Assembly: GCA_028280195.1 (NCBI GenBank)
Contig: JANQMH010000073.1
Span: forward strand, 51,584-115,583
Direction: 5' to 3'
Length of the DNA stretch: 64,000 bases
DNA from: Exilibacterium sp.
GTDB lineage: Bacteria > Pseudomonadota > Gammaproteobacteria > Pseudomonadales > Cellvibrionaceae
The position numbers and the translations under genes were made by a program. Under the pieces are notes generated by a model. It saw nothing but the letters and a program-made list of their open reading frames with translations. It had not been told where the DNA came from and made no database searches. This document shows positions 18,420 to 28,996 of the stretch, in pieces (position 1 is the stretch's first letter; each line of letters starts with the position of its first letter).

Positions 18420-19718
18420 TCAATTCAGAAAGGGCGACCAGGCGGGCTCCCTCGCATCACCGAGCTTGGAGGGCAAACGCACTTTCACCCCGGCATCCAG
18501 CGATACAGCTGCCAGAATACCCTTGCCGTTATGGCGTGTCGCGTACATCAACATGGCACCATTGGGGGCAACGCTCGGCGATTCATCCAGTTGGGTCTCC
18601 GTTAAAACACGAATATCCCCGCTGGCAAACTCTTGAGTCGCAATATGGTAGACGCCGTTGTGGCGATGAACCATGACCAGGTGCTTGCCGTCCGGAGATA
18701 CCCTGGGTCTCGCATTGTAATCGCCCTCAAAGGTTAAGCGCTCTACACGCCCACTGGCAAGTGTTACTTGGTAAATTTGTGGTCTACCTCCGCGATTGGA
18801 AGTAAAGATGATACCTTTTCCATCACTTGTCCAGTTCGGCTCCGTATCAATGGCAAAATGTCGAGTGATACGGGTGAAGCGCCGCGTGCTTAGATCCAGC
18901 GTGTATATCTCGGGATTGCCGTCTTTCGACAACACCATGGCTATTTTTTGACCATCGGGCGACCATGCCGGTGCGCCGTTAAGGCCTTTAAAATTAGTCA
19001 ACTGCTCGCGTTTACCACTGCTTAGCTCCTGCCGAAAAATCGCCGCGCGGGTGGTCTCGAAAGAGACATAGGCCACCTGCTTGCCGTCGGGCGACCAGGA
19101 CGGCGACATAATCGGCGCGTCGGATTCACGAATTACCCGCTCGCGCGCGCCGTCGGCATCGGCGTAAATCAGCCGAAACTTTTCCCTGCCGGAGGCTTGC
19201 CGGCGCGCCTCGACGTAAATGATTTTGGTCGAAAAGGCACCGCGGATGCCGGTAAGGGTCTCATAAACCGTGTCACTGATATAGTGAGCCAGATCACGCA
19301 ATTGCTCTACACCACCGTCCACCGGTTGCGAAAGCAGGCGGCGCTGGGCGAAAACGTCGTACAGTTCAAACGTTACCCGATAGCCGCCTTCATGGGGCCG
19401 CACATCGCCCACCAGCAGGTACTCGGCGTTCAGCACCCGCCAGTTGCGGTAATAAATCGTATCTTTCGGCTTTGGAAACGCCAGCATATCCGCCTGCGGT
19501 ACGGCGCGAAACTGGCCGCTGCGCTCCAGGTCGGCGGCGACGATGGTATCAATGCTTTCCGGCAGGGTGCCGCCGCCCTGCCAGCCAAACGGGGCGACGG
19601 CAATGGAAGTGGGGTTTTCGACAAAGTTCTGAATTTCAATGGTCAGCTCCGCGCGAGCCAGCCAGCTCGACAGTGACAGTGCCAGACCCACATACAAACC
19701 CAGGCAAATTCGCTTCAC
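18420..19718 (-). CDS. tolB: Tol-Pal system periplasmic protein TolB
   Basis: 432 aa, the usual length. A signal peptide ends at ARA near residue 23, immediately before the mature N-terminal ELTIEI segment that docks with TolA. An N-terminal alpha/beta domain is followed by a six-bladed beta-propeller built of repeated [15 protein letters not shown] blades ([43 protein letters not shown]). It binds Pal and mediates energy-dependent outer-membrane constriction at division. The start overlaps the tolA stop by 4 bp. 235 bp separate it from pal, room for an internal promoter. Confidence 0.97.
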   Translation of the reverse strand: MKRICLGLYVGLALSLSSWLARAELTIEIQNFVENPTSIAVAPFGWQGGGTLPESIDTIVAADLERSGQFRAVPQADMLAFPKPKDTIYYRNWRVLNAEYLLVGDVRPHEGGYRVTFELYDVFAQRRLLSQPVDGGVEQLRDLAHYISDTVYETLTGIRGAFSTKIIYVEARRQASGREKFRLIYADADGARERVIRESDAPIMSPSWSPDGKQVAYVSFETTRAAIFRQELSSGKREQLTNFKGLNGAPAWSPDGQKIAMVLSKDGNPEIYTLDLSTRRFTRITRHFAIDTEPNWTSDGKGIIFTSNRGGRPQIYQVTLASGRVERLTFEGDYNARPRVSPDGKHLVMVHRHNGVYHIATQEFASGDIRVLTETQLDESPSVAPNGAMLMYATRHNGKGILAAVSLDAGVKVRLPSKLGDAREPAWSPFLN

Positions 19719-20506
19719 AATCTCAGATCTCTTGGATTAAACAATAGCGTTATGGTTCTGAACTGCTGTTCAAACAACGGGGCGGGTATCTGTTGAACCT
19801 CCGGAAACTGTTCAACTTTTTTTACCGCCTGTACCGCCGAGCGATCGAAGGCGCTGTTGCCGCTGCTTTCACTGACGCTGACATTGACCACCCGGCCGGT
19901 AGGCACCAATTGTAACGTGAGTTTACATTTCATGCCTCTGCGCGCCGACGGCGGCGGGTTCCAGTTATCCTCAATACGCGCGGCGATCAGCGCAACATAA
20001 CTCTGTGCCTGGACTTCATACTGTTCCTCCAGCAGCAGTGACTGCTCCTGTTCCAGCTCGCTGGCCATTGCCGCCTCCATGGCCAGCTGCCGTTGCTGCG
20101 CCTGCTGGCGCTGTTGTTCGAGGCGCTGTTCTTCGAGTTGGCGCTGACGCTCGAGTTCCGCCTGCTTTTCACGCTCTTGCCGTTCTTTGCGCTCTTTCTC
20201 TTTTTTGGCTTTCTCCAGTGCCGCCGCTTTCCTGGCCTGCTCCTCGCGGCGGCGCTTTTCCGCCAGCTGGCGCTTTTGCTCCTGGGCGCGGCGTTTGGCC
20301 ACCAGGTCCACCTTGTTGGCCTGTGGTTTTTTCGCCACCGGCTGCGCCTTCGGCTTCAGCTGCACCAGCCTGGCTTCCACATAGCGCGGTACCTGCACCT
20401 GCTTGTCGATGGCGCTCGCCTCCCATCCCCAGGTCACCACCACCAGCAACAGCAGGTGCATGGCAACGCTGGCGGCGATCGGCAGGGTGTAGGAGCTGTC
20501 CAGCAT
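19715..20506 (-). CDS. tolA: Tol-Pal system protein TolA
   Basis: 263 aa. One N-terminal membrane helix ([20 protein letters not shown], residues 5-24) anchors it in the inner membrane and contacts TolQR. Residues about 55-150 form a long charged Ala/Lys/Glu/Gln-rich helix crossing the periplasm, and the C-terminal domain ([16 protein letters not shown] and [12 protein letters not shown]) contacts TolB. It uses the proton motive force through TolQ and TolR to pull on the Pal complex. The helical spacer is shorter than in Escherichia coli. Confidence 0.94.
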   Translation of the reverse strand: MLDSSYTLPIAASVAMHLLLLVVVTWGWEASAIDKQVQVPRYVEARLVQLKPKAQPVAKKPQANKVDLVAKRRAQEQKRQLAEKRRREEQARKAAALEKAKKEKERKERQEREKQAELERQRQLEEQRLEQQRQQAQQRQLAMEAAMASELEQEQSLLLEEQYEVQAQSYVALIAARIEDNWNPPPSARRGMKCKLTLQLVPTGRVVNVSVSESSGNSAFDRSAVQAVKKVEQFPEVQQIPAPLFEQQFRTITLLFNPRDLRL

Positions 20507-20521
20507 CGGTCATACCCCCTG

Positions 20522-20947
20522 CTACAGCACCGGCGGCTCGGTTACCAGCCCCACCGAGGGTGCGCCGGCAGCCTGCAGCTCGGTCATCAGGGCCACGACT
20601 TTGCCGTAGTCGACATCGGTGTCGCCCCAGACCAGCACCAGTGTCTGCGGCTGCTGGCGCAGTACCTTGGCCACCGTGTCCCTGATTTCGGCCATGGGCT
20701 TGGGCTGCTTCTGATCTTTGCCCAGATTGATATAGTAGCTGCCGTCGGTTTTTACCGACACAATCAGCGGCTCATCGTCGGTGTCGTCGATGGGCGCCGA
20801 AGGCGCCTGGGGCAAATCGACTCTGACGCCCTGCATCAGCAGTGGCGCCGTGACCATAAACACCACCAGCAGCACCAGCATCACATCGATATAGGGCACG
20901 ACGTTGATTTCCGCCATGGGCTTTTTCTTGATCTTGCGCCGGCTCAT
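20522..20947 (-). CDS. tolR: Tol-Pal system protein TolR
   Basis: 141 aa. The sequence KKPMAEINVVPYIDVMLVLLV near residues 7-27 contains the single membrane helix with the conserved proton-carrying Asp (YIDVMLVLL). The periplasmic part (LMQGVRVDLPQAPSAPI and VWGDTDVDYGKVVALM) matches TolR/ExbD. It forms the proton channel with TolQ that energises TolA. The tolA gene begins 15 bp downstream. Confidence 0.95.
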   Translation of the reverse strand: MSRRKIKKKPMAEINVVPYIDVMLVLLVVFMVTAPLLMQGVRVDLPQAPSAPIDDTDDEPLIVSVKTDGSYYINLGKDQKQPKPMAEIRDTVAKVLRQQPQTLVLVWGDTDVDYGKVVALMTELQAAGAPSVGLVTEPPVL

Positions 20948-21076
20948 GTCCAGGCAACCCCTTTGCTCAAGTCGTTGCTAAAGTTGATGCCAGAGTCGTT
21001 GCTACAGCTCTTGCCGCAGTGTTTGCCAGGGTTTTGCAAGCGGCCGATACGGCCGCGCCGGGGACGCATCATCGCT

Positions 21077-21763
21077 TTACTTGGTGTGAACCTGGCGGTG
21101 CAGGATGGAGGAAAACTCTTCGGCAAAGGTTTCGTAGCCATTGCTCAGGGTCTCGGCTCTGGCGGAATAGCGGTTGTAGGCCAACACCGCCGGAATGGCG
21201 GCAAACAGGCCCATGGCGGTAGCCACCAGTGCCTCGGAGATACCCGGCGCCACCGCCGCCAGGGTCGCCTGATGCACATTGGCCAGGCCGCGAAAGGAAT
21301 TCATGATGCCCCAGACGGTGCCGAACAGGCCGATATAGGGGCTGACCGAAGCGACACTGGCGAGAAACGGCAAATTCGTTTCCAGTTTCTCCTCTTCCCG
21401 CGCCAGCGCCACGCGCATGGCCCGCTGGGTGCCCTCCATGACCGCATCGGGGTCGGCACCCACCTGCTGGCGCAGGCGGGTAAACTCCTTGAAGCCGGCA
21501 CGGAAAATACTTTCGACCCCGTTGACACCGCCCCGGCCGCGGGCGTTGCCCTGGCGAAACAGCTGGTTCAAATCGATGCCCGACCAGAACTGCTTCTCAA
21601 ACGCCAGGAAGGAACTGCGTGCCCGGGCCTGGTAGAGGCCGCGCTGTATGATCATTACCCAGGAGACCACCGATGCCAGAAACAACAAGGCCATGACCGC
21701 CTGCACCAGCAGACTGGCATTGGCGATCAGGCTCCAGATCGAAAGGGGTTCCGCTTCACTCAT
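21077..21763 (-). CDS. tolQ: Tol-Pal system protein TolQ
   Basis: 228 aa from the ATG at 21763, which gives the N-terminal length typical of TolQ in front of SLLVQAVMALLFLASVVSWV; an upstream in-frame ATG at 21781 is the alternative. Three membrane helices are visible: the first at about 18-38, and two later ones flanking SVSPYIGLFGTVWGIMNSF and VAPGISEALVATAMGLFAAI, with the conserved Thr and Gly lining the proton path. It assembles with TolR as the inner-membrane motor. 129 bp without a gene separate it from tolR, more than usual for this operon. Confidence 0.95.
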   Translation of the reverse strand: MSEAEPLSIWSLIANASLLVQAVMALLFLASVVSWVMIIQRGLYQARARSSFLAFEKQFWSGIDLNQLFRQGNARGRGGVNGVESIFRAGFKEFTRLRQQVGADPDAVMEGTQRAMRVALAREEEKLETNLPFLASVASVSPYIGLFGTVWGIMNSFRGLANVHQATLAAVAPGISEALVATAMGLFAAIPAVLAYNRYSARAETLSNGYETFAEEFSSILHRQVHTK

Positions 21764-21802
21764 AAACCGTTCAGTCCTCATCAGCTGCGCTGCAGCTGCC
21801 GT

Positions 21803-22255
21803 TCAGCTGTTGTCTATCACACTGCCTGTCACACTGCCCGCCCCACCACCGTGCTCTGCCCACCTCGCAATGGCAGTGCGAACCGGCTGCGGCAGCGGGC
21901 ACGGCCGCAGGGTCTTCTGCAACACGCAAACCACCTTGATCTCACCATCGCACAACAGTTCGTTATCGCGCAGTACCCGCTGCTCGAATACCAGGTAGCT
22001 ATGCGCCAGTTTGTTGACGCCCGCCGTCACAGTCAGCGCTTCATCCAGGCGCGCAGGGCGACGATAATTCACTTGCGCCGAATGTACAACCAGCATCAGG
22101 CCCTGTTCAATAAAGGCCGGTTTATGAAACCCGAGGTGGCGCATCAATTCCGTGCGCCCCCGCTCCATATATTTCAGATAATTCACGTAGTAAACGATAC
22201 CGCCGGCATCGGTGTCCTCGATATAGACGCGCAGCGGTAGTGAAAATTCCCTCAC
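21803..22255 (-). CDS. ybgC: Tol-Pal-associated acyl-CoA thioesterase YbgC
   Basis: 150 aa hot-dog fold. The motif [24 protein letters not shown] near residue 12 holds the catalytic Asp of the 4HBT family, and [20 protein letters not shown] is the central sheet. Members hydrolyse short-chain or acyl-ACP-linked thioesters and are consistently encoded in front of tolQ. The start overlaps the ruvB stop by 4 bp, tying the ruv and tol genes into one transcription unit. Confidence 0.93.
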   Translation of the reverse strand: MREFSLPLRVYIEDTDAGGIVYYVNYLKYMERGRTELMRHLGFHKPAFIEQGLMLVVHSAQVNYRRPARLDEALTVTAGVNKLAHSYLVFEQRVLRDNELLCDGEIKVVCVLQKTLRPCPLPQPVRTAIARWAEHGGGAGSVTGSVIDNS

Positions 22256-23286
22256 CGCGGCGGCGCCTCCCCCTCGCGCAGGCGCGCCGGCAGCTCGAGC
22301 CCGAAGTGCTGGTAGGCGTGGGGCGTAACGATACGCCCGCGCGGTGTACGCGCAATATAGCCCTGTTGGATCAGGTAGGGCTCGAGGACATCTTCTATGG
22401 TGTCGCGCTCCTCGCTGATGGCCGCCGCCAGGCTTTCCACCCCCACCGGGCCGCCGGCGAACTTTTCTATCAGCGTCAATAATAGCCGCCGGTCCATATG
22501 GTCAAAGCCGCTGGCGTCGACATTTAACATATTCAGGGCCTTATCGGCCATGACAGCGGTCACAATACCGTCGCCCTTTACCTCGGCATAGTCGCGCACC
22601 CGGCGCAACAGGCGATTGGCAATACGCGGTGTGCCGCGGGAGCGCTTGGCCACTTCCAGCGCGCCGGCCTCTTCCATGTGAATCTGCATCAGCCGCGCCG
22701 AGCGCGATACGATACTGGTGAGGTCCGCCACATTGTAGAACTCCAGCCGCTGCACGATGCCGAAGCGGTCGCGTAACGGCGAGGTCAGCAGCCCGGCGCG
22801 GGTGGTGGCCCCCACCAGGGTGAACGGCGGCAGATCCAGCTTGATGGAGCGGGCCGCGGGCCCCTCGCCGATCATGATATCCAGCTGGTAATCTTCCATG
22901 GCCGGATAGAGCACCTCCTCAACCACCGGGTTAAGGCGGTGGATCTCGTCGATAAACAGCACGTCGCCGGGTTCCAGGTTGGTCATCAGCGCCGCCAGAT
23001 CGCCGGCTTTTTCCAGTACCGGACCCGACGTGGTTTTCAGGTCAACCTGCATTTCCGCGGCGATGATATTGGCCAGCGTGGTCTTGCCGAGACCGGGCGG
23101 CCCGAACACCAGGGTGTGATCGAGGGCCTCACCGCGGTTTTTGGCCGCGTCAATGAAGATCTCCATCTGCTCGCGCACCACCGGCTGGCCGACATAGTCC
23201 GCCAGCGTTTTCGGCCGTACGGCGCGATCCTGCTGCTCTTCACGCGGCTTGGCGGCCGGCTCTACCAGGCGGTCTGTTTCGATCAT
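22252..23286 (-). CDS. ruvB: Holliday junction branch migration helicase RuvB
   Basis: 344 aa AAA+ ATPase. Walker [10 protein letters not shown] is near residue 62, Walker [10 protein letters not shown] near 110, and sensor 1 GATTRAG near 158. The C-terminal winged helix includes [20 protein letters not shown]. RuvB rings drive branch migration of Holliday junctions held by RuvA. The gene follows ruvA with a gap of about 54 bp, which contains a short dispersed repeat. Confidence 0.98.
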   Translation of the reverse strand: MIETDRLVEPAAKPREEQQDRAVRPKTLADYVGQPVVREQMEIFIDAAKNRGEALDHTLVFGPPGLGKTTLANIIAAEMQVDLKTTSGPVLEKAGDLAALMTNLEPGDVLFIDEIHRLNPVVEEVLYPAMEDYQLDIMIGEGPAARSIKLDLPPFTLVGATTRAGLLTSPLRDRFGIVQRLEFYNVADLTSIVSRSARLMQIHMEEAGALEVAKRSRGTPRIANRLLRRVRDYAEVKGDGIVTAVMADKALNMLNVDASGFDHMDRRLLLTLIEKFAGGPVGVESLAAAISEERDTIEDVLEPYLIQQGYIARTPRGRIVTPHAYQHFGLELPARLREGEAPPR

Positions 23287-23306
23287 CGGCTGTTCCTGTT
23301 GATTTT

Positions 23307-23341
23307 TAGCTGACAGCTCACAGCTTACAGCAAAACCGGGT
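23307..23341. repeat. Short dispersed intergenic repeat, copy 1
   Basis: The segment between ruvA and ruvB reads as overlapping units of the AGCTCACAGCTTACAGC type and ends AAAACCGGG. A second copy lies at 46889-46924 after the SDR gene; over the last 28 bases the two agree at 24 positions. It looks like a dispersed intergenic repeat of the host genome. Confidence 0.5.
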
Positions 23342-23961
23342 TATACCGGCACCATGCTGCGCAGCGCCAGGCGGATCAGTTCCTCGCTGCGAACCACGTC
23401 CTGCTCGCGCAATATGCCGGCGATGACTTTGGCCGCCTCGGTGGGCTTGTAGCCCAGAGCGATAAGTGCGCCCTCGGCCTCTTCGATCATACCGTTGCGA
23501 TCGGCTGCGGCGGCGCCATCGGTTTGCGCCATATGCGCCGCCGCGGCGGGCATATTCCAGTCCTTGAGCCGATCGCGCATCTCGACTATCAGTCGCTCGG
23601 CAGTCTTCTTGCCCACACCCGGCACTTTCACCAGCGCCAGCACATTGTTTTCCATGACACAGCGGGCCACGTCGTCGGCCTCCATGCCGGAGAGAATACC
23701 CAGCGCCATTTTCGGGCCTACCCCATTGACCTTGATCAGCGAGCGAAACAACTGCCGGTCGCGTTGATCGGCAAAGCCGAACAGCTGCTGGGAAGTTTCA
23801 CTGACGGCAAAATGCGTGTGCAGGGCCACCTCGGCGCCCAGCTCCGGCAGGCGGTAGAAGGTGGTCATCGGCGCCTGCACCTCGTAACCCACACCCTGCA
23901 CGTCTATTAATAGAAGCGGTGGCTGTTTTTCCAGCAGTACACCGCGCAGTCTTCCAATCAT
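23341..23961 (-). CDS. ruvA: Holliday junction DNA-binding protein RuvA
   Basis: 206 aa from the ATG at 23961, which gives the standard MIGRLRGVLLEK opening; the open frame extends 11 codons further upstream without support. Domain I is an OB fold (about 1-64), domain II holds two helix-hairpin-helix motifs (LIKVNGVGPKMALGILSG; LVKVPGVGKKTAERLIVEM), and domain III (about 150-206) binds RuvB. It tetramerises on four-way junctions. Confidence 0.97.
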   Translation of the reverse strand: MIGRLRGVLLEKQPPLLLIDVQGVGYEVQAPMTTFYRLPELGAEVALHTHFAVSETSQQLFGFADQRDRQLFRSLIKVNGVGPKMALGILSGMEADDVARCVMENNVLALVKVPGVGKKTAERLIVEMRDRLKDWNMPAAAAHMAQTDGAAAADRNGMIEEAEGALIALGYKPTEAAKVIAGILREQDVVRSEELIRLALRSMVPV

Positions 23962-24042
23962 GCTGTGGGTCTCTCTCAAATAGCCCAACCCCAAAACTCA
24001 GGTCTTCAGTCGATTGCGCGCAGAAGTTAGGGGTAAGCCTGT

Positions 24043-24561
24043 TTAAAACATGCGCCCGCGGCGAAAGCGACGCGCCGAAGCCACCTGGATCAGGTGCTGC
24101 TGGGTATTGGCGTGACAGAGGGCTACCGCCAGGGCATCGGCGGCATCCTCCTGGGGGGCACCGGGCAATTTCAGTAGCACCTTTACCATGTGCTGCACCT
24201 GCAATTTGTCGGCGGCGCCGCTGCCCACCACCGATTGCTTGACCTTGCGTGCTTCATATTCCGAAACCGGCAGCTGCTGACTGACCGCCGCCACGATCGC
24301 CGCTCCGCGCGCCTGCCCCAACTTCAGCGCCGAGCCGGCGCTTTTGGCCATGAAAACCTGCTCGATGGCCATCTCCTGGGGGCAGTATTCCTCGATGATC
24401 TCGGTAATCGAATCGAATATCACCTTCAGGCGCTGCGGCAATTCCGTATCCGGAACCCGAATAACGCCGCTGGTAACATAGTCGGTGCGGGCGCCGACCC
24501 TGTTGATCAGGCCAAAGCCGGTCTTGCGCGAGCCGGGGTCTATCCCCAGAATTAAAGCCAT
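24043..24561 (-). CDS. ruvC: Holliday junction resolvase RuvC
   Basis: 172 aa RNase H-like nuclease. The catalytic acidic residues are visible as ILGIDPGS (Asp7), MAIEQVF (Glu near 66) and [12 protein letters not shown] (Asp pair near 138-141). It cleaves junctions symmetrically after RuvAB migration. It lies between yebC and ruvA on the minus strand, the canonical gammaproteobacterial position. Confidence 0.97.
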   Translation of the reverse strand: MALILGIDPGSRKTGFGLINRVGARTDYVTSGVIRVPDTELPQRLKVIFDSITEIIEEYCPQEMAIEQVFMAKSAGSALKLGQARGAAIVAAVSQQLPVSEYEARKVKQSVVGSGAADKLQVQHMVKVLLKLPGAPQEDAADALAVALCHANTQQHLIQVASARRFRRGRMF

Positions 24562-24596
24562 AGCGTCGACTGCCGGTGCTCAGTACACCTGACAAT

Positions 24597-25340
24597 CTAA
24601 CTCAATTGGCCCAGTATCTCATCCGCTATTTCCGCATTGGTGTAGACATTCTGCACGTCGTCCAGATCTTCCAGCATATCCACCAGGCCGATGACCTTTT
24701 CCGCCCCGGCCAGATCCAGCGCCACGGTGGTGGCGGGGATCATGGTCACCTCGGCCGCGGCCGGCTCCAGCCCCGCCGCCAGCACGGCGTCCTTGATGCC
24801 GATAAAGTCTTCGAAGGCGGTCATGATATCCACTGAGCCGTCGTCATGGGTAACGACATCATCGGCGCCGGCCTCCAGCGCCAGTTCCATGATCTGCTCC
24901 TCGTCGGCGCCGGGGGCAAAGCTGATCTGGCCCTTGCGGGTAAAAAGGTAGGCCACCGAGCCGTCGGTGCCGAGGTTGCCGCCGCGCTTGGTGAAGGCAT
25001 GGCGCACTTCCGCCACGGTGCGGTTGCGGTTGTCGGTCATCGCCTCGACCAGCACCGCTACGCCGCCGGCGCCGTAACCTTCATAGCTGAGTTCTTCGTA
25101 GTTATCGCCCTCGCCGCCGCCGGCCCCGCGGGCAATGGCCTTGTCGATGGTGTCGCGCTTCATATTTGCGCCCAGGGCCTTGTCCACAGCCGCGCGCAGG
25201 CGCGGATTATCGTCCGGGTTGCCGCCCTGCTTGGCGGCTACGGTCAGTTCGCGAATGATCTTGGTAAATACCTTGCCGCGCTTTGCGTCCTGAGCCGCCT
25301 TGCGGTGCTTGATATTTGCCCATTTAGAATGGCCGGCCAT
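24597..25340 (-). CDS. yebC: YebC/PmpR-family DNA-binding regulator
   Basis: 247 aa. It opens with [22 protein letters not shown], followed by [14 protein letters not shown] and the signature [21 protein letters not shown]. The family acts as transcriptional regulators, and some members help ribosomes through polyproline stretches. The gene sits between aspS and ruvC in the conserved order. Length and motifs are normal. Confidence 0.96.
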   Translation of the reverse strand: MAGHSKWANIKHRKAAQDAKRGKVFTKIIRELTVAAKQGGNPDDNPRLRAAVDKALGANMKRDTIDKAIARGAGGGEGDNYEELSYEGYGAGGVAVLVEAMTDNRNRTVAEVRHAFTKRGGNLGTDGSVAYLFTRKGQISFAPGADEEQIMELALEAGADDVVTHDDGSVDIMTAFEDFIGIKDAVLAAGLEPAAAEVTMIPATTVALDLAGAEKVIGLVDMLEDLDDVQNVYTNAEIADEILGQLS

Positions 25341-25374
25341 TAGCTGCGATCTCCCCTGGTCTGATACTCGGCTG

Positions 25375-27159
25375 CTACTCGGATTTTTCCTCTGTGCGGC
25401 GCAGGCGAATATGCAGCTCGCGCAATATCGCCGGCTCTACCCGCCCCGGCGCATCGGTCATCAGGCAGGCGGCACTCTGGGTTTTCGGAAACGCCATCAC
25501 ATCGCGAATCGAGCCGCTGGCGGTCATCAGCATGATCAGGCGATCGAGCCCGAAGGCCAGGCCGCCGTGGGGCGGTGCGCCGTATTTCAGCGCATCCAGC
25601 AGGAAGCCGAATTTTTCCCGCTGCGCCTGTTGATCGATACCGAGGATTTCAAACACCGCCTGCTGCATTGACGGCTCGTGAATACGTATCGACCCGCCGC
25701 CCAGTTCGGTACCGTTCACTACCATATCATAGGCGCGGGACAGCGCTGCGCCCGGGTCCGCGCGCAGCGCCTGCGCCGAGCAGGACGGCGCGGTGAAGGG
25801 GTGATGCAAGGCGGTCCAGCCGCCGCCGCTCTCGGCACTGCTTTCAAACATGGGAAAATCCACCACCCACAGCGGCGCCCAGTCGCAGGTATACAGCGAC
25901 AGGTCTTCTCCCAGCTTGCAGCGCAGCGCGCCCAGCGCCTCCGATACCACCCGCGCACTGTCGGCACCGAAAAATATCAGGTCGCCGTTGGCCGCCGCCA
26001 CCCTCTCCAGCACTGCGGCGCGGGTGGCGGTGGGCAGGAATTTGACAATCGGCGACTGCAGGCCGTTTTCCAGGTCGCTGCTGTCGTTGACTTTGATATA
26101 AGCCAGCCCCCTGGCGCCGTAGATGGCGACAAATTTGGTGTAGTCGTCGATCTGTTTGCGTGTCAGCCTGTCGTTGCCGCCCGGCACTTTCAGTGCCGTC
26201 ACCCGGCCATCCGGATCTCTGGCCGGCCCCGAAAACACCTTGAAGTCGACTTCCGTCATCAGGTCCTTGATATCGACCAGTTGCAGCGGGATGCGCAGAT
26301 CCGGCTTGTCGGAGCCGTATCTGGCCATGGCCTCGGCATGGGACAGGCGCGGAAACTCGCCCAGATCCACATCCTTCAGATCCCGGAACAGCTGCCGCAC
26401 CATGCCCTCGGTGACCGACATGATGCCGTCTTCGGAAAGGAAGGCGGCCTCCAGGTCGATCTGGGTAAACTCCGGCTGGCGATCCGCGCGCAGATCCTCG
26501 TCGCGGAAACATTTGGCTATCTGGTAATAGCGATCGAAGCCCGACACCATCAGCAGCTGCTTGAACAGCTGCGGCGACTGCGGCAGGGCAAAGAATTTAC
26601 CTTCGTGAGTGCGCGAGGGGACCAGGTAGTCGCGCGCACCCTCGGGTGTGGCGCGGGTCAGAATCGGCGTCTCGATATCGAGGAAACCGTTCTCGTCGAG
26701 GTAGTTGCGAACCGCCGTGGTAACCCGGGAGCGAAAGCGCAGATTGTGCTGCATCTCCGCGCGGCGCAGGTCCAGATAGCGGTATTTGAGGCGTACATCC
26801 TCGCCCACGGCGGTGTGTTCATCCAGTTGAAACGGCGGGGTTTCGGCGCGGTTGAGGATCGCCAGTTCGAGGCCGTACACCTCCACTTCGCCGGTGGCCA
26901 TATTGGGGTTGACCGTCGCCGCCGACCGCGCCCGCACTCTGCCGGTGACCTGCAGCACATACTCATTGCGCACACTGTCGGCGCGTTCGAAGTCTTCTTT
27001 ACCGTCGGGGTCGAACACCACCTGGACGATGCCTTCGCGGTCGCGCAGGTCGATAAAAATCACCCCGCCGTGGTCGCGGCGGCGGTCAACCCAGCCGCAA
27101 AGTGTCACTTCACGGTCGATAAATGAGGTATCTACGGCGCCGCAGTAATGGGTGCGCAT
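25375..27159 (-). CDS. aspS: Aspartyl-tRNA synthetase
   Basis: 594 aa from the ATG at 27159, which has AGGAAA 7 bases upstream and gives the standard MRTHYCGAV start. An OB-fold anticodon-binding domain (about 1-110) precedes the class II catalytic core: motif 2 [19 protein letters not shown] and motif 3 [13 protein letters not shown]. The bacterial GAD insertion domain lies around 300-410. It charges tRNA-Asp, one of the queuosine-containing tRNAs served by the queC/queE products encoded nearby. Whether it is discriminating cannot be told reliably by eye. Confidence 0.97.
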   Translation of the reverse strand: MRTHYCGAVDTSFIDREVTLCGWVDRRRDHGGVIFIDLRDREGIVQVVFDPDGKEDFERADSVRNEYVLQVTGRVRARSAATVNPNMATGEVEVYGLELAILNRAETPPFQLDEHTAVGEDVRLKYRYLDLRRAEMQHNLRFRSRVTTAVRNYLDENGFLDIETPILTRATPEGARDYLVPSRTHEGKFFALPQSPQLFKQLLMVSGFDRYYQIAKCFRDEDLRADRQPEFTQIDLEAAFLSEDGIMSVTEGMVRQLFRDLKDVDLGEFPRLSHAEAMARYGSDKPDLRIPLQLVDIKDLMTEVDFKVFSGPARDPDGRVTALKVPGGNDRLTRKQIDDYTKFVAIYGARGLAYIKVNDSSDLENGLQSPIVKFLPTATRAAVLERVAAANGDLIFFGADSARVVSEALGALRCKLGEDLSLYTCDWAPLWVVDFPMFESSAESGGGWTALHHPFTAPSCSAQALRADPGAALSRAYDMVVNGTELGGGSIRIHEPSMQQAVFEILGIDQQAQREKFGFLLDALKYGAPPHGGLAFGLDRLIMLMTASGSIRDVMAFPKTQSAACLMTDAPGRVEPAILRELHIRLRRTEEKSE

Positions 27160-27245
27160 ATATCGGTTTCCTGTCAATTGAAATCTGCTGAGCGGGCCGC
27201 CGCCGGGTCGGCTGATACGCTGCGCCGCCCGATGGTCACTGTGCC

Positions 27246-27557
27246 CTACTGCGCACTGCTGCCGGTTTTGGCCGTGGTGTCAGCCGCTTTCTCAGCCCCG
27301 GCGGGTTTGTCCCCGGCCCCGGTTTTCTTGCCGCCATCGGCCTTTTCCTTATCCCCCGCCAGGTTCTTTTTACCGCCGGATTTGAAATCCGTCTCATACC
27401 AGCCGCTGCCTGCCAGGCGAAAGCCGGCCGCCGAGATCTTTTTGATCAGCTGCGATTGATTGCAGGCCGGGCACAGGGTCAAAGGGGCATCACTCATCTT
27501 TTGCAGCACTTCCATTTCGTGCCCGCAAGACTGACACTGGTATTCGTAGATCGGCAT
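27246..27557 (-). CDS. FmdB-family zinc ribbon protein
   Basis: 103 aa. The N-terminal [20 protein letters not shown] followed by LCPACNQ gives the two CxxC knuckles of the FmdB/CxxC_CXXC_SSSS zinc ribbon. A Lys/Gly/Ala-rich disordered tail follows ([20 protein letters not shown]). The function of the family is poorly defined; a regulatory role is often assumed. It is encoded directly upstream of aspS, its usual place in gammaproteobacteria. Confidence 0.9.
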   Translation of the reverse strand: MPIYEYQCQSCGHEMEVLQKMSDAPLTLCPACNQSQLIKKISAAGFRLAGSGWYETDFKSGGKKNLAGDKEKADGGKKTGAGDKPAGAEKAADTTAKTGSSAQ

Positions 27558-27865
27558 AAAAAACAGTACCTCTGTTGCGCACTAAAATCCTGTCCGAGGA
27601 GTTTACTCAGTCGCACCGCTGCAAGCTGCTGCCAGGCAACGCGCTGCCAGCGTTTTATCACGGTGTCATGAAGGCGCTGTGACCGGCCTTAAACTGGCCT
27701 TCGGGGCGCCCCGCTATTCAAAAGCCGGCCATTATAACCCAGCTTCCGAGCCACAATAAACCGCCCCGGCAGCGGCAAATACGTGCCGAATAGAGGTATT
27801 AGGCGCTATGCAGGAGCAATCTTGTCCTTATAATAGAGCCATCCGGGGCGGGCGAAGGGCCGAGC
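27558..27865. other. Divergent intergenic region between the zinc ribbon and HPt/HD-GYP genes
   Basis: 308 bp without a gene. It must carry the promoters of both flanking transcription units. Several GC-rich inverted segments (for example around 27690-27735, GGCCTTAAACTGGCC) are present, but I cannot assign a specific site. Confidence 0.4.
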
Positions 27866-28996
27866 ATGTTTACCTCCTATAGCGACGAATTGAATAGAGA
27901 GCTACTGGAAGACTTTTTTTACGACTTTAACGATGCTTATGCACGCTGCGAGCAGACGCTGCTGGCACTGGAGCTGACTCCCGGCGACCAGAGCCTGCTC
28001 AATGAACTGTTCCGTGCCGTCCACACCATCAAGGGCAATTTGGGCTATGTCGGTCTGAAGGAGTTCTGCCCCATACTGCAGGGTGTGGAGGATATCCTGG
28101 AGGAACTGCGCTGCGGGCGCATGGCCTACGACGATCTGATCAGCGACGTGGTGCTGCTGGCAATCGATGCCACCCGCACCATGGTGGATGACAGCATCAA
28201 CCAGCGCCAACCGGGCATCGGCCGCGACACATTCAACGCTATCTGTGCGGCCATTCAGGCGGTAATTAGCGCGCCGGCGGCACGGCGACAGCGGGCCATT
28301 TACGATGCGATCGTGCTGTTGGCTCCGGATGCGGCGAGCCGCAAAAACCCGCTCGCCCCGGGCAGCGGCGCCGATGATACGGCAGCGCCGTTGCTGGAGC
28401 TGGTGGAGTTCGGGGTTGAGGTGTCACCGGATCTGGATTTTTTCGCTCAGCTTTCCACCGCGTTCGAGCAGCGCTCGGTGTACTGGCACGGGCGCAATCG
28501 CCGCATTGCCAGGCTGGCGCTGGCCATGAACGATGCTGCCGGGCGGCCGGTCAACGCCTCGCAGTTGGCGGCTGCGATTTATGTCCACGACCTGGGTATG
28601 GCCTTCCTGTCACTGGATCTGCTGCACAAACAGAGTCGCTACGACAATCACGAACACCAGCAACTGCATCGCCACGTCAATATCGGCTGCGACATGCTGC
28701 GGCAGATGGAGCACTGGCAGGCCGCCAGTGAGATGGTACTGCAGCATCACGAGCATTGCGACGGCAACGGCTACCCGGCCGGACTGACGGAAATGCAAAT
28801 CTGCGATGGGGCAAAAATCATCGCCATCGCCGACGCTTTTGAGGCCTGTAGCCACAGCCGCGCCCACCACCCGGAGTTGAAACGCCCGCTGATTCGAGCA
28901 GTACTGGAAGTTAACCGCTATGCCGGCGCCCAGTTCAGTCAGTTTTGGGTGGACATTTTTAACAAGGTGGTACGTGGCCAGCAGACCATGCACTGA
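27866..28996 (+). CDS. HPt domain fused to an HD-GYP phosphodiesterase domain
   Basis: 376 aa. Residues about 10-110 form a histidine phosphotransfer domain with phospho-acceptor His53 in AVHTIKGNLGYVG. The C-terminal half (about 200-370) is an HD-GYP domain: HD pair in IYVHDLGMAFL, then RHVNIGCDMLR and the signature HHEHCDGNGYPAGL. HD-GYP domains degrade cyclic di-GMP. Fusion to an HPt rather than a receiver domain is uncommon and suggests control by phosphorelay from an unlinked hybrid kinase. The metal ligands visible by eye are present, so activity is plausible. Confidence 0.85.
   Translation: MFTSYSDELNRELLEDFFYDFNDAYARCEQTLLALELTPGDQSLLNELFRAVHTIKGNLGYVGLKEFCPILQGVEDILEELRCGRMAYDDLISDVVLLAIDATRTMVDDSINQRQPGIGRDTFNAICAAIQAVISAPAARRQRAIYDAIVLLAPDAASRKNPLAPGSGADDTAAPLLELVEFGVEVSPDLDFFAQLSTAFEQRSVYWHGRNRRIARLALAMNDAAGRPVNASQLAAAIYVHDLGMAFLSLDLLHKQSRYDNHEHQQLHRHVNIGCDMLRQMEHWQAASEMVLQHHEHCDGNGYPAGLTEMQICDGAKIIAIADAFEACSHSRAHHPELKRPLIRAVLEVNRYAGAQFSQFWVDIFNKVVRGQQTMH

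Noticed and set aside
20093..22240. A 715-codon plus-strand open frame across the tol genes
   Set aside because: It is the antisense shadow of tolA, tolR, tolQ and ybgC, with no recognisable domains and a composition rich in His and Gln.
25678..27126. A 482-codon plus-strand open frame
   Set aside because: Antisense to aspS, which is clearly identified by its class II motifs.
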